Source: Enterococcus sp. MMGLQ5-1
GTDB taxonomy: Bacteria; Bacillota; Bacilli; Lactobacillales; Streptococcaceae
Length of the DNA: 64,000 bases
Direction: 5' to 3'
NCBI RefSeq assembly: GCF_013155265.1
Contig: NZ_JABJXU010000001.1
Span: forward strand, 62,001-126,000
Below the pieces are notes generated by a model, which was not told where the DNA came from, ran no database searches, and worked only from the letters and a program-made list of their open reading frames with translations. This document shows, piece after piece, positions 9,399 to 17,829 of the stretch. A program made the translations under genes and the position numbers. How positions within the stretch are numbered: position 1 is the first letter of the stretch; every line of letters begins with the position of its first letter.

Positions 9399-10076
9399 AT
9401 GAATAGTTTCAGAAATGGTCTTTTTAGTTCACAAATGACTCAAAAAATGGCTATCCTTAATCTTAGGTTTCTAAGTCTCAAAATTAAGTATTGTTTTAAT
9501 GAAGGTAGTTGGCAGTATGAATTTAAAGCAGCGGATAATTATTATACCTACTATACGTTTGCTGAAGCAAACGGTGTGATTACAGTTAATGGACAGCCAA
9601 TGACCTATCAAGGCCTGGGCAATGTGTCTTCGACTGGCTATGTGCAATCATCGGCAGGCTCGGCGAGAATGCTCTATATTTCGGCTGACTTATTGACAGA
9701 AGAAACGAATACTGTGACATTCTCTCGTAATGGTTACGTAGACATGACGCTAAGTGTGGCAGGCAAAACACCGAGACTTGCCGCCCCGACCTTGTCGGTT
9801 GATACGGTTGCGAGTAGTCAAAAAACAATTACTGTCACCATTTCAGAAGATGCGACAGAAGATTGGTGGTCAAAGGTTGCAAGCTTGACGACTGCTGGTA
9901 CTAAATTGACTTATGGTAGCTCAAGTACAGCTACGATTTCACAGCTCGTAGCGAATCGAGAAGAACGAACTCTGACAATCACCACGAGCTCCAATTTGTC
10001 TAATTACTATACTTATCAGTTAGTGCTGGCACCGAGTGGGTATTTGCCAACGAGCCTATCGTTTAAACCAGCTTAA
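9399..10076 (+). pseudogene. Fragment of a surface protein with repeated beta-domains (DUF1533/Shr HID-like)
   Basis: A 225-codon open frame with no clear ribosome binding site, no signal peptide and an N-terminus (about 30 residues) that does not fit the rest. From about residue 35 the product is rich in Ser/Thr/Tyr with strand patterns. The segment WWSKVASLTTAGTKLTYG followed by ATISQLVANREERTLTITT resembles the DUF1533 / haem-binding surface domain (HID) repeat. Base composition between 9560 and 10070 looks clearly more GC-rich than the neighbours. I infer the C-terminal remnant of a larger secreted protein gene whose 5' end has been lost. An intact cytoplasmic protein is unlikely. Confidence 0.45.
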
Positions 10077-10198
10077 AATTTTAGTAGTGATAGTTTTTAA
10101 TTATCACTACTAATTTTGATAAATAAAAGTAGCTATCTTTTTCCAAATTAACACTTGTATCTTACTTCAAAATATGATAATCTATTGAAGGTTAAAAA

Positions 10199-10330
10199 AA
10201 TATGACCTAAGACAGTAGGTGACGTGAGTCTTAATTTCCTACCGAGGCGTTGAATATATCAATGGTCTCTCTGTGTCTTAAAGATGTGGAGTTTTTTTAT
10301 TTCACAAAGTATTTTTTTGAAAAATACTTA
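10199..10330 (+). ncRNA. Ribosomal protein L10 leader
   Basis: The leader of rplJ-rplL carries the conserved L10-leader signature: GACAGTAGGTGACG, then CCTACCGAGGCGTTGAATATATC, then ATGGTCTCTCTGTGTCTTA. In Firmicutes the L10(L12)4 complex binds this RNA and causes termination or blocks translation. An AT-rich hairpin (AAGTATTTTT...AAAAATACTT) lies close to the ribosome binding site. Confidence 0.85.
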
Positions 10331-10354
10331 AAAAATAAGACGGAGGTGAAAAAA

Positions 10355-10855
10355 ATGAGTGAAGCTACAATCGCTAAAAAAGCGGCTATCGTAGATCAAG
10401 TTGCTGAAAAATTTCAAGCTGCTGCTTCAGCTGTTATTGTTGACTCTCGTGGTTTAACAGTAGAAGAAGTAACTAACTTACGTAAACAATTACGTGATAA
10501 TGGTGTTGAATTTAAAGTAATCAAAAATTCTATTTTACGTCGTGCTGCTGAAAAACAAGGCTTAGAAGGCTTGGAAGAAGTATTTACTGGCCCAACAGCT
10601 GTTGCCTTTTCAAATGAAGATGTTGTTGCACCTGCTAAGATTTTAAATGACTTTGCAAAAGATGCAAAAAATCTTGAAATTAAAGGTGGTGTGATTGAAG
10701 GTAAGGTTTCAAGTATTGACGAAATCGTTGCGCTTGCTAAATTACCAAACAGAGAAGGATTGCTTTCAATGCTTTTATCTGTACTTCAAGCACCTGTCAG
10801 AAACGTTGCCTATGCTGTCAACGCAGTGGCAGAAGCAAAAGAAGAAGTGGCATAA
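10355..10855 (+). CDS. rplJ: 50S ribosomal protein L10
   Basis: A 166-residue L10. The ATG at 10355 is preceded by CGGAGGTG, and the product begins [20 protein letters not shown], as in relatives; a start further upstream would fall inside the L10 leader RNA. The C-terminal helix, which binds L7/L12 dimers at the base of the stalk, is present. It is the first gene of rplJ-rplL, controlled by the L10 leader. Confidence 0.97.
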   Translation: MSEATIAKKAAIVDQVAEKFQAAASAVIVDSRGLTVEEVTNLRKQLRDNGVEFKVIKNSILRRAAEKQGLEGLEEVFTGPTAVAFSNEDVVAPAKILNDFAKDAKNLEIKGGVIEGKVSSIDEIVALAKLPNREGLLSMLLSVLQAPVRNVAYAVNAVAEAKEEVA

Positions 10856-10901
10856 TCGCTGCTTAGCTTAAATATTAAAATTAAAAATGGAGGATTTAAC
10901 A

Positions 10902-11273
10902 ATGGCATTAAACATTGAAAACATCGTAGCTGAATTAAAAGAAGCTACTATCTTAGAATTAAACGACTTAGTAAAAGCAATCGAAGAAGAATTTGGTGTA
11001 TCTGCTGCTGCTCCTGTAGCTGCTGTAGCTGCTGACGCTGGTGCTGGTGCTGGTGAAGCTCAAACTGAATTTACTGTAGAATTAACTGCAGCTGGTGATC
11101 AAAAAGTTAAAGTTATTAAAGCAGTTCGTGAAGCAACTGGTTTAGGACTTAAAGAAGCTAAAGCTTTAGTTGATGGTGCACCAAACGCAATTAAAGAAAA
11201 CATTCCTGCTGACGAAGCTGAAGCATTAAAAGCTACTTTAGAAGAAGTTGGCGCTTCAGTAACTGTAAAATAA
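10902..11273 (+). CDS. rplL: 50S ribosomal protein L7/L12
   Basis: A 123-residue acidic stalk protein. The start at 10902 is supported by GGAGGA 7 nt upstream; an in-frame ATG at 10887 overlaps that site. There is an N-terminal dimerisation helix, an Ala/Gly-rich hinge (about residues 35-50) and a C-terminal domain with [19 protein letters not shown], which recruits translation factors. It follows rplJ after 46 bp. Confidence 0.97.
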   Translation: MALNIENIVAELKEATILELNDLVKAIEEEFGVSAAAPVAAVAADAGAGAGEAQTEFTVELTAAGDQKVKVIKAVREATGLGLKEAKALVDGAPNAIKENIPADEAEALKATLEEVGASVTVK

Positions 11274-11288
11274 ATTTATTTAGCTTTT

Positions 11289-11325
11289 AAAAGCGATTAT
11301 CTTAGGATAATTGCTTTTTTATTTT
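11289..11325 (+). terminator. Terminator of rplJ-rplL
   Basis: AAAAGCGATTATC (11289-11301), loop TTAG, GATAATTGCTTTT (11306-11318) and a T-run. Confidence 0.85.
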
Positions 11326-11585
11326 GATTTAATAAAATATATTTAGGTAGTGTAGTAGCTCTCATTTTTTGCTAAACATTTATTATTTTTTAGTGTGCTT
11401 TTCAAGGTGTTTTATCACCAAAAAACAGTCTTTTTAGCATTTTTTTCAACTGTTATAGTGTGTTTAGATGTTGATAGTGTTACAAATGCTGAATTTTATT
11501 ATATTCTTGAAATAATTATAAACATATATTAATAATTATGATTTAAACCTTAATCCTTTTTCAATTATTCTGTAAAAATGTAACG

Positions 11586-11591
11586 CTATAA
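11586..11591 (+). promoter_or_regulatory. -10 element before the LysM gene
   Basis: A perfect TATAAT 40 bp before the LysM gene start. TGTAAA/TGTAAC half-sites lie just upstream but their spacing (2 nt) does not fit a WalR/VicR box. The rest of the 11340-11580 stretch is AT-rich without visible genes. Confidence 0.45.
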
Positions 11592-11630
11592 TATGGATTA
11601 TGTTGTTAATAAGGAGGATTTATAAAACAC

Positions 11631-12164
11631 ATGAAGAAACTAACAATATTAGGAATTTTAGCAGTAACTCTATTTTTAGGTAAGGCTGCAAGTGCAGAGC
11701 AAGTAGAAATTAAAGCGGGCGACACATTAAGTGAATTGTCTGTTAAATATGGTGTTTCTATTGATGATTTAGTTAAAATTAATAATATCGATGATCCATC
11801 ACTCATTTATGTTGGTGAAATAATCGAAACAGAAGCGGCGGCTAATACTGCTCAAGCAGCTACAGCAGTCTCTGAACAGCCTGCAACAGCAGCTACGAGC
11901 GAAGCGACAGCTGCTACGTCAACGGCTTCAAGCTATACAGCAGCAACTAGTAGTGCGAAGGAATGGATTGCTCAAAGAGAATCAGGTGGTTCTTACGATG
12001 CTAGGAATGGTATCTATATTGGACGGTACCAATTAACAGCTTCATATTTAAATGGCGATTATTCAGCTGAGAATCAAGAACGTGTAGCGGATGCTTATGT
12101 CGCAAGTCGTTATGGCTCTTGGGAGAATGCACAAGCATTTTGGTTAGCAAACGGTTGGTATTAA
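11631..12164 (+). CDS. Secreted LysM protein with a transglycosylase-like C-terminus (Apf/SagA-like)
   Basis: 177 residues. A signal peptide (residues 1-22, cut after ASA) is followed by one LysM peptidoglycan-binding domain (about 23-68: IKAGDTLSELSVKYGVSIDDLVKINNI), an Ala/Thr/Ser-rich linker (70-110) and a small C-terminal domain, WIAQRESGGSYDARNGIYIGRYQL...WLANGWY. That domain is typical of the aggregation-promoting factor type in lactic acid bacteria, which resembles the resuscitation/transglycosylase fold; ESGG supplies the likely catalytic Glu. AAGGAGG precedes the start. The role is probably cell-wall remodelling. It is monocistronic with its own terminator. Confidence 0.88.
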   Translation: MKKLTILGILAVTLFLGKAASAEQVEIKAGDTLSELSVKYGVSIDDLVKINNIDDPSLIYVGEIIETEAAANTAQAATAVSEQPATAATSEATAATSTASSYTAATSSAKEWIAQRESGGSYDARNGIYIGRYQLTASYLNGDYSAENQERVADAYVASRYGSWENAQAFWLANGWY

Positions 12165-12182
12165 TCATAAATGAAAAATTGC

Positions 12183-12212
12183 AAGACTAGACTCAATGTC
12201 TAGTCTTTTTTA
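12183..12212 (+). terminator. Terminator of the LysM gene
   Basis: AAGACTAGA (12183-12191), a 7-nt loop, TCTAGTCTT (12199-12207) and a T-run. Confidence 0.85.
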
Positions 12213-12230
12213 TATTATCGAAATAATTAT

Positions 12231-12260
12231 TTGTCAGCCAAATTTAGTTCATGCTATAAT
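12231..12260 (+). promoter_or_regulatory. Promoter of a short transcript
   Basis: TTGTCA (12231-12236), an 18-bp spacer and a perfect TATAAT (12255-12260). With the terminator at 12421-12470 it defines a transcript of about 200 nt. Confidence 0.65.
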
Positions 12261-12310
12261 GAAGTCAGTAAGATATATATTTTATCGATTTTTGCGAAGG
12301 TAGGATTGAG

Positions 12311-12448
12311 ATGGCTAAATTAATCGTTTTAACTTTATTACAGTTGATCAAACAAATTAAAAGTTATCTTTTCAAGTATCTTATGTTTTTATTTGCTTTT
12401 GATGATTTAAATAATAATTCCAGCACACAGGTTACTATCTTTTATTAG
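12311..12448 (+). CDS. Small hydrophobic peptide, 45 residues
   Basis: A short ORF inside the 200-nt transcript defined by the promoter at 12231 and terminator at 12421. The product begins MAKLIVLTLLQLIKQIKSYL and has one hydrophobic stretch of about 27 residues with interspersed Lys, then a polar tail. The ribosome binding site is weak. I do not recognise it. Size, hydrophobicity and genetic setting resemble toxins of type I toxin-antitoxin loci, but no antisense RNA is evident, and the transcript could instead be an untranslated small RNA. Confidence 0.35.
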   Translation: MAKLIVLTLLQLIKQIKSYLFKYLMFLFAFDDLNNNSSTQVTIFY

Positions 12449-12470
12449 AGGAAGCCGTGTGCTGTTTTTA
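12421..12470 (+). terminator. Terminator of the short transcript
   Basis: CAGCACAC (12421-12428) pairs with GTGTGCTG (12457-12464), followed by TTTTTAT. The loop is long (28 nt). Confidence 0.6.
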
Positions 12471-12498
12471 TATATCAAAAATCAAGGAGGATTTAACT

Positions 12499-12615
12499 AT
12501 GTGTAATCCAAGTTATTTTTTTGAGCATCGAAAATATGGTATGAGGCATAATGAAAACAAATTAAGAGATATACAAGGCAATGTGACATTAAATGTTCGT
12601 GGAGAGCCTCCCTAA
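12499..12615 (+). CDS. Small protein, 38 residues, unknown
   Basis: A perfect AAGGAGG (12484-12490) lies 8 nt before the ATG, which supports translation. The product starts MCNPSYFFEHRKYGM, is polar and basic, and ends in RGEPP. I do not recognise it. It sits between the short-transcript terminator and a structured stretch at 12650-12775, and may be the leader peptide or mRNA of that element. Confidence 0.4.
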   Translation: MCNPSYFFEHRKYGMRHNENKLRDIQGNVTLNVRGEPP

Positions 12616-12649
12616 ATCCTTTAGGATAACTATTAATTGTCGATATGGC

Positions 12650-12775
12650 AGAAAGTTAGAGGTGATCCATTAATCTCGTTGGCTGCGATAAAGCTGAAAT
12701 GAAAAGAACAAGTCATTGTGAATTTAGTCGACCTCTAAAGGCTGATGTCGTTCATAATGACTTGCTTTTTATTTA
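12650..12775 (+). other. Structured non-coding stretch ending in a terminator-like hairpin
   Basis: CAAGTCATT-G-TGAA pairs with TTCA-T-AATGACTTG, followed by CTTTTTATTTATT (stem ends near 12765). Within the same stretch TTAGAGGT near 12656 can pair with ACCTCTAA near 12731. It may be the 3' end of the preceding small gene or an independent small RNA. It converges on speG. Confidence 0.4.
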
Positions 12776-13284
12776 TTATTGCCTTTCAATGCTTCATAGT
12801 GACTTCTTGAAAATCCCATAAAAAAGCTATCCTTATACTTACCGTTAGCGAAGAACTGTTCTTTTAAGGTCCCTTCAATCTCAAAACCAATTTTTTGGTA
12901 AATATGAACAGCGACCGCATTTGTTGTATCAACATATAGATAAACCTTGTGCATATTTAAAATTGAAAACGCATATTCAATGCCCTTTAACAAAGCCTTG
13001 CTTGCTAAGCCTTGACCTCTAAAATCTTTGATTACAACGATTTGAATTTCACAGTTTCGATGGATATAATCAATCCACATTAGCTCTACTACACCTGCAA
13101 ACTGGTCATCAATTTCAATGACGAAGCGGCGTTCATGTGTGTCATGGATATGCTTATCATAAAGGCTTGTCAATTCATCTAATGATTCATAAGGCTCTTC
13201 AAACCAATAAGCCATTGTTTCTCTCTGATTATTAATTTCGTGGATATGTTTTAAATCACTGCGTTCTAATGCTCTTATTTTCAT
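12769..13284 (-). CDS. speG: Spermidine N1-acetyltransferase
   Basis: A 171-residue GNAT enzyme. The N-terminal half follows the SpeG pattern closely: ALERSDLKHIHEINN, AYWFEEPYESLDELTSLYDKHIHD and ERRFVIE. RGQGLASKALLKGIEYAF is the acetyl-CoA pyrophosphate loop, and IYQKIGFEIEGTLKEQFF the C-terminal signature. SpeG transfers acetyl groups from acetyl-CoA to spermidine or spermine to limit polyamine toxicity. No polyamine biosynthesis or transport gene is adjacent. Confidence 0.88.
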   Translation of the reverse strand: MKIRALERSDLKHIHEINNQRETMAYWFEEPYESLDELTSLYDKHIHDTHERRFVIEIDDQFAGVVELMWIDYIHRNCEIQIVVIKDFRGQGLASKALLKGIEYAFSILNMHKVYLYVDTTNAVAVHIYQKIGFEIEGTLKEQFFANGKYKDSFFMGFSRSHYEALKGNNK

Positions 13285-13324
13285 AAAATATCTCCCTTAC
13301 TTAATTTACTTTAATCTAATCAAA

Positions 13325-13359
13325 AGGCACCTACTCATCATTAATGAAAGTAGATGCCT
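13325..13359. terminator. Hairpin between speG and the 49-residue gene
   Basis: AGGCACCTACT (13325-13335) pairs with AGTAGATGCCT (13349-13359) with one mismatch. On the minus strand a short T-run follows, fitting termination of the small gene before speG. Confidence 0.55.
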
Positions 13360-13395
13360 ATTGCGAACTGTAATCGTTCATTAGGGTTTAACTCC

Positions 13396-13545
13396 TTATG
13401 CAGATTTTTTCAATTCATTGACTGCTTGTTCGATTGTAACACCAGTAGCAAAATGATTTTCATTTGTTTTATCGAAAACAACAAAGAGATTCAAATTTGT
13501 ATTTAGGGTTACCCGATATTGCAAGTCTGTGTTATAGAATGTCAT
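13396..13545 (-). CDS. Small conserved-looking protein, 49 residues
   Basis: The ATG at 13545 is chosen because AAAGGAG (13553-13559) lies about 7 nt upstream; two other in-frame ATGs (13605, 13551) are badly placed for it. The product starts MTFYNTDLQYRVTLNTNLNLF and ends in ATGVTIEQAVNELKKSA. It has mixed strand-helix character, with no signal or membrane segment. I do not recognise it. Confidence 0.6.
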   Translation of the reverse strand: MTFYNTDLQYRVTLNTNLNLFVVFDKTNENHFATGVTIEQAVNELKKSA

Positions 13546-13841
13546 ATTCATTCTCCTTTCTTGATAATGCGAAAGGCAACTAGATTGTTGATAACGAAAT
13601 TCCATTAATAATATAACATGAATATTGTTTTATTTCCATAAATTTGAATGAATGCTTCATTTATTAAATAATCTTAACTTTTAAAAATTGTGATGGACAC
13701 TTAGCGCGCGATAGGGCTATCAATGTTTTTTGGAATTTTTATAAATTTGTCATTCTCAATTGAGCTTAAATTACTCTATAATGGGCTTCATTTTTGTGAT
13801 AAAATAGCTAAAGATAATTAAATTTGAACGGAGTAATCATA

Positions 13842-14952
13842 ATGGAAATCTCAGAAATTAGAAATACAATTGAAAAGGCTGATATAAGTATTCAATCTTT
13901 CAGGAGGTCTCTTTGACTTAGATGATTTAGAGGCACAAATTGCCAATTTGGATGATCAAATGAGTCAGGGCGACTTTTGGAATGACAATGAAGCTGCGCA
14001 AAAGGTGATTGATGAAAGTAATGCTTTGAAAGCGCAATATGATTCCTTTCGCCTATTGGAGCATCAATATGAGGATGTCACAATTTTATTTGATATGTTG
14101 CAAGATGAGGCAGATAGTGAAGTTGAAGCAGAATTGATTCAGGCGCTTAATGATTTGATGTCAGAAATTGAAAAATATGAATTGGCAATGCTTTTAAGTG
14201 AGCCATATGATCACAACAATGCCATTTTAGAAATCCATCCTGGTGCTGGTGGTACTGAATCGCAGGACTGGGGTTCAATGCTCTTGAGGATGTATCAGCG
14301 ATGGGCAGACAAGCATCAGTTTTCGGTAGAAACCTTGGATTATCAGGTAGGTGATGAAGCAGGTATCAAGTCGGTAACTTTATTAATTAAAGGCTATAAT
14401 GCGTATGGCTATCTGCGTTCTGAGAAGGGCGTTCATCGCTTAGTCAGAATCTCACCCTTTGATTCGGCGAATCGTAGGCATACTTCGTTTGCCTCGGTAG
14501 ATTTAATGCCAGAATTAGATGATGATGTTGATGTAGACATTAATCCGGATGATTTAAAGGTAGATGTTTTTCGTGCAAGTGGTGCTGGTGGTCAGCATAT
14601 TAATAAAACTTCTTCAGCAATTCGGATTACCCATTTGCCTACAGGAATTGTTGTCTCTTCACAGGCACAGCGCTCACAGTTTCAAAATAGAAATCAGGCC
14701 ATGTCAATGCTCAAGGCAAAATTATATCAGCTTGAGCTGGATAAAAAAGCGGCTGAAGCGGCCAGCCTAAGAGGTGAACAATTAGATATCGCATGGGGGA
14801 GTCAGATTCGCTCTTATGTCTTTCATCCATATTCGATGGTTAAGGATCATCGAACCAATTATGAGGTTGGTAATACCCAAGCAGTTATGGATGGTGATTT
14901 GGATGGATTTATTGATGCCTATCTGAAATGGCAAATTGCAAACAAAATTTAA
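13842..14952 (+). CDS. prfB: Peptide chain release factor 2, with programmed +1 frameshift
   Basis: Translation starts at the ATG at 13842 and meets an in-frame TGA at 13914-13916. The site AGGAGG-TCT-CTT-TGA-C is the known RF2 shift signal: an internal Shine-Dalgarno 3 nt before the CTT slip codon and a poor TGA-C stop. After the +1 shift the frame continues from GAC (13915) to 14952, giving 369 residues in two parts (13842-13913 and 13915-14952). SPF (in [15 protein letters not shown]) is the RF2 stop-reading tripeptide and [12 protein letters not shown] carries the GGQ peptidyl-hydrolysis motif. Low RF2 favours the shift, so the gene regulates itself. ftsE follows 98 bp downstream. Confidence 0.95.
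13902..13917 (+). promoter_or_regulatory. RF2 +1 frameshift site
   Basis: Internal Shine-Dalgarno AGGAGG (13902-13907), slip codon CTT (13911-13913), stop TGA (13914-13916) and the following C. The canonical bacterial signal has AGGGGG; this one has AGGAGG, a full match to the anti-Shine-Dalgarno. Confidence 0.95.
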
Positions 14953-15050
14953 TCTTTGCCTTGAAATCGTTAAATAATTGAGAATTAATAATATTTGAAT
15001 TGTGTTAGAATGAGTAGAAGTATGTCTATATTGCTTGATCAGGAGGAATA

Positions 15051-15743
15051 ATGGGAATAATTGAATTAAATAACGTTCAAAAGAAGTATTCGAATGGTAC
15101 GACAGCCTTGAGAAATGTCACAATTAGTATTGAACAAGGTGAGTTTACATATGTTGTTGGTCCTTCGGGAGCGGGGAAATCGACTTTTATCCGTTTGCTT
15201 TATCGTGAGGCAAAGGCAGATAAGGGTACCGTTTCAGTTGCAGGTCATAATTTGGGGAAAATAAAAAATAAAGAAGTGCCGTATTTACGACGTGAAGTTG
15301 GCGTAGTCTTTCAGGACTATAAATTACTTGCCAAGAAAACGGTCTATGAAAATGTAGCTTATGCCATGCAGGTTATTGGCAAACGACCAAGAGAAGTAAA
15401 AAAACGTGTTCTTGAGGTTTTGGATTTAGTTGGCCTAAAGCATAAAGTGAGAATGTTCCCGAGTGAATTATCTGGTGGTGAGCAGCAGCGTGTTGCTATT
15501 GCTCGTGCAATTGTTAATACGCCAAAGGTTTTAATTGCTGATGAACCAACGGGAAATTTAGATCCAGAAAATTCTTGGGAAATTATGAATCTTTTGGAAC
15601 GAATTAATTTACAAGGTACAACGATTTTAATGGCGACACATAATTCACAAATCGTGAATACATTACGTCATCGCGTGATAGCGATTGAAAATGGCCGAAT
15701 TGTTCGAGACCAGAAGGAAGGAGAATACGGCTACGATGATTAG
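15051..15743 (+). CDS. ftsE: Cell division ATP-binding protein FtsE
   Basis: A 230-residue ABC ATPase. Walker A GPSGAGKST, signature LSGGEQQRVAIARA, Walker B VLIADEPTGNLDP and the H-loop THN are all present. With FtsX it forms the membrane complex that activates peptidoglycan hydrolases such as PcsB during division in streptococci. AGGAGG precedes the ATG. The 3' end overlaps ftsX by 8 nt. Confidence 0.96.
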   Translation: MGIIELNNVQKKYSNGTTALRNVTISIEQGEFTYVVGPSGAGKSTFIRLLYREAKADKGTVSVAGHNLGKIKNKEVPYLRREVGVVFQDYKLLAKKTVYENVAYAMQVIGKRPREVKKRVLEVLDLVGLKHKVRMFPSELSGGEQQRVAIARAIVNTPKVLIADEPTGNLDPENSWEIMNLLERINLQGTTILMATHNSQIVNTLRHRVIAIENGRIVRDQKEGEYGYDD

Positions 15744-16683
15744 AAACTTTTTTAGGCATATACTTGAATCATTTAAAAGCTTAAAGCGTAACGGCTGGAT
15801 GACTTTAGCTTCCACCTCAGCGGTAACGATTACCTTGATTTTAGTAGGTGCATTTTTATCAGTTATTCAAAATACCGCCAAGCTAGCTTCGGATATTGAA
15901 AATAATGTAACAGTAACGGTATTTGTCAATGTTGGTTTTGACGACAATAGTAAGACAATTAAAGATGATGAGGGAAAAGACATTGATAATCCTAATTATC
16001 ATAAATTGAAAGATGCGCTTGAAAAGCTCGATGATGTTGAGACGGTTACTTTCTCTAGTAAGAACGATCAGTTAGAGAAAATTATTGATGTCATGGGTTC
16101 TTCCTTCCAATTATTTAGCGGAGATGCCAACCCTTTATACGACGTTTACGAGGTTAGTGCAACTTCACCTCAAAAGGTGAAATCAGTTGCCAAAGCGGCA
16201 CAGTTTAATGGTAATGAAGAATTAAAAGCGATGGTCAATAAGGTTGATTATGGTGGCGACAACTCTGATAAGGTATTAAGTATTGCAACTGCTGTTAGAA
16301 CGTGGGGACTTTTGGCTACGATTTTACTTTTATTTGTTGCAATGTTCTTGATTTCCAATACAATCAGAATTACGATTTTATCACGTCAAAGAGAGATTTC
16401 AATCATGCGATTAGTTGGTGCTAAAAACGGTTATATTCGTTGGCCTTTCTTCCTTGAAGGTGCTTGGATTGGTATTCTAGGTGCGATTATTCCTTCTATT
16501 TTGGTTGTTTGGCTGTATCGGGTTGTTTATGAGGGACTTAATCCACAGATGATTCAGAGCCATCTATCTCTTATCCCGCCAAATGAATTTGTGCCATTAG
16601 TCATTGGTATGATGTTCGCTGTGGGGATTGTTATTGGCTCACTTGGTTCAATTGTTTCAATGCGTAAATTCTTAAAAGTATGA
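15736..16683 (+). CDS. ftsX: Cell division protein FtsX
   Basis: The ATG at 15736 is chosen because AGAAGGAGAA precedes it, it overlaps ftsE by 8 nt (usual for this pair) and the product starts MIRNFFRHILESFKSLKRNGW, as in relatives. 315 residues: TM1 at about 22-42, a large extracellular loop (about 43-185) that would contact the wall hydrolase, then three C-terminal TM segments and the RQREISIMRLVGAKNGYIRWPF coupling segment. Confidence 0.95.
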   Translation: MIRNFFRHILESFKSLKRNGWMTLASTSAVTITLILVGAFLSVIQNTAKLASDIENNVTVTVFVNVGFDDNSKTIKDDEGKDIDNPNYHKLKDALEKLDDVETVTFSSKNDQLEKIIDVMGSSFQLFSGDANPLYDVYEVSATSPQKVKSVAKAAQFNGNEELKAMVNKVDYGGDNSDKVLSIATAVRTWGLLATILLLFVAMFLISNTIRITILSRQREISIMRLVGAKNGYIRWPFFLEGAWIGILGAIIPSILVVWLYRVVYEGLNPQMIQSHLSLIPPNEFVPLVIGMMFAVGIVIGSLGSIVSMRKFLKV

Positions 16684-16690
16684 TTAATTA

Positions 16691-16728
16691 AAAATGCGAT
16701 TAGCCTTTTTTGGCTAATCGCATTTTTT
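16691..16728. terminator. Bidirectional terminator between ftsX and add
   Basis: A perfect 15-bp stem, AAAATGCGATTAGCC (16691-16705) and its complement (16712-16726), with a loop of six T and U-runs on both sides. Confidence 0.9.
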
Positions 16729-16792
16729 AGGTCGAGTTTATGCACACATTGCTCAGCTCATAGCCAGAGATAAGTAAAAGCGATGTAGACTT

Positions 16793-17809
16793 TTAATTTG
16801 TATTTTCAAGATAGGGTCGATAGATTTGTTCTATTTCCTTAATTAGTATTTTTTTTAATTCATCAGATGCAAAGGAATATTGAACAGCGTTAGAGGTGAC
16901 CTCTAGCATTTGTTTGATAGTTAATTGACAGTATTGTGCTAATTTTAAAAATTCTTGAGTTAGATTAGTGTTTGAGACTGTTCGATTATCCGTATTAATG
17001 CAGCAATTAATATGATTTGCTAAGAAAAATTGAAGTGGATAATGCTGCCAATCTTCAATCGCATCTGTTTGAATATTACTTGTTGGACAAAGCTCAAGTA
17101 ATATGTTGTTTTGCTGACAAATTGACATCGCCTTTGGGTTATCCTTTATGGCGACACCATGACCAATTCGTTTCGCACCGAGATGAATTGCTTCTATTAC
17201 GTTGTGGCTACAGCCACATTCACCAGAATGTAGAGTGACCTCTAACCCATTTTGGAGAGCTTTTTGGACAATGGGTGCTATTTTTTGATTGTCTACCTTT
17301 GCTTCATCGCCTGCAAAGTCAAAGCCAACCACCCTCTTTTCATGTAAAGTTTTTAGCTCAGCTAACAGTGACAAGTTAAGCGCATCAGAATGATTTCTCA
17401 TTGCACAAATTAATAAATTAACATGAATATTATTTTCTTTTTGTGCTAAGGTGATGCCTGAGCAAACGGCGTTAATGACTTCAATGACAGATAGACCTTG
17501 CTCAAGATGAAGTAAGGGTGCAAAGCGCAGCTCTAGGTAACGCACGTTTTCTTGCGCAGCAGCTTGGATTGTGGCAAGCGTAGCAATTTCAATGCTTTCA
17601 GTAGTTTGTAACATTTTTAAAATAACATCAAAGCTTTCAAGGTATTCTGCTAAATCATGACATTTTTCTGGCGCCTGAATTTTTGCAAATTGCTGTTGGT
17701 TGATTTTAGCCTTAACAGCTAATTCTTGTAAGGTTTTGACTGGCACTGAACCGTCGAGATGGCAATGCAATTCAGCTTTTGGGAGTGATTTAATTAAATT
17801 TTCATTCAT
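16793..17809 (-). CDS. add: Adenosine deaminase
   Basis: 338 residues. Metal and active-site motifs of the adenosine deaminase family are in order: ELHCHLDGS (zinc His pair), a Gly-rich GFDFAGDE, TLHSGECG, RIGHG and INTDNRTVSNT. It converts adenosine or deoxyadenosine to the inosine form in purine salvage. It is the last gene of a three-gene minus-strand run (HAD, GNAT, add) with gaps of 15-20 bp, so co-transcription is likely. Confidence 0.93.
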   Translation of the reverse strand: MNENLIKSLPKAELHCHLDGSVPVKTLQELAVKAKINQQQFAKIQAPEKCHDLAEYLESFDVILKMLQTTESIEIATLATIQAAAQENVRYLELRFAPLLHLEQGLSVIEVINAVCSGITLAQKENNIHVNLLICAMRNHSDALNLSLLAELKTLHEKRVVGFDFAGDEAKVDNQKIAPIVQKALQNGLEVTLHSGECGCSHNVIEAIHLGAKRIGHGVAIKDNPKAMSICQQNNILLELCPTSNIQTDAIEDWQHYPLQFFLANHINCCINTDNRTVSNTNLTQEFLKLAQYCQLTIKQMLEVTSNAVQYSFASDELKKILIKEIEQIYRPYLENTN

Positions 17810-17829
17810 AACTGCTCCTTTTAATCCTT

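Noticed and set aside
11540-11600. WalR/VicR box before the LysM gene
   Set aside because: TGTAAA and TGTAAC are present but separated by 2 nt instead of 5, so the direct-repeat rule is not met.
13842-13916. A separate 24-codon gene before a truncated prfB
   Set aside because: The stop lies exactly at a canonical RF2 frameshift signal, so it is programmed recoding, not a broken gene.
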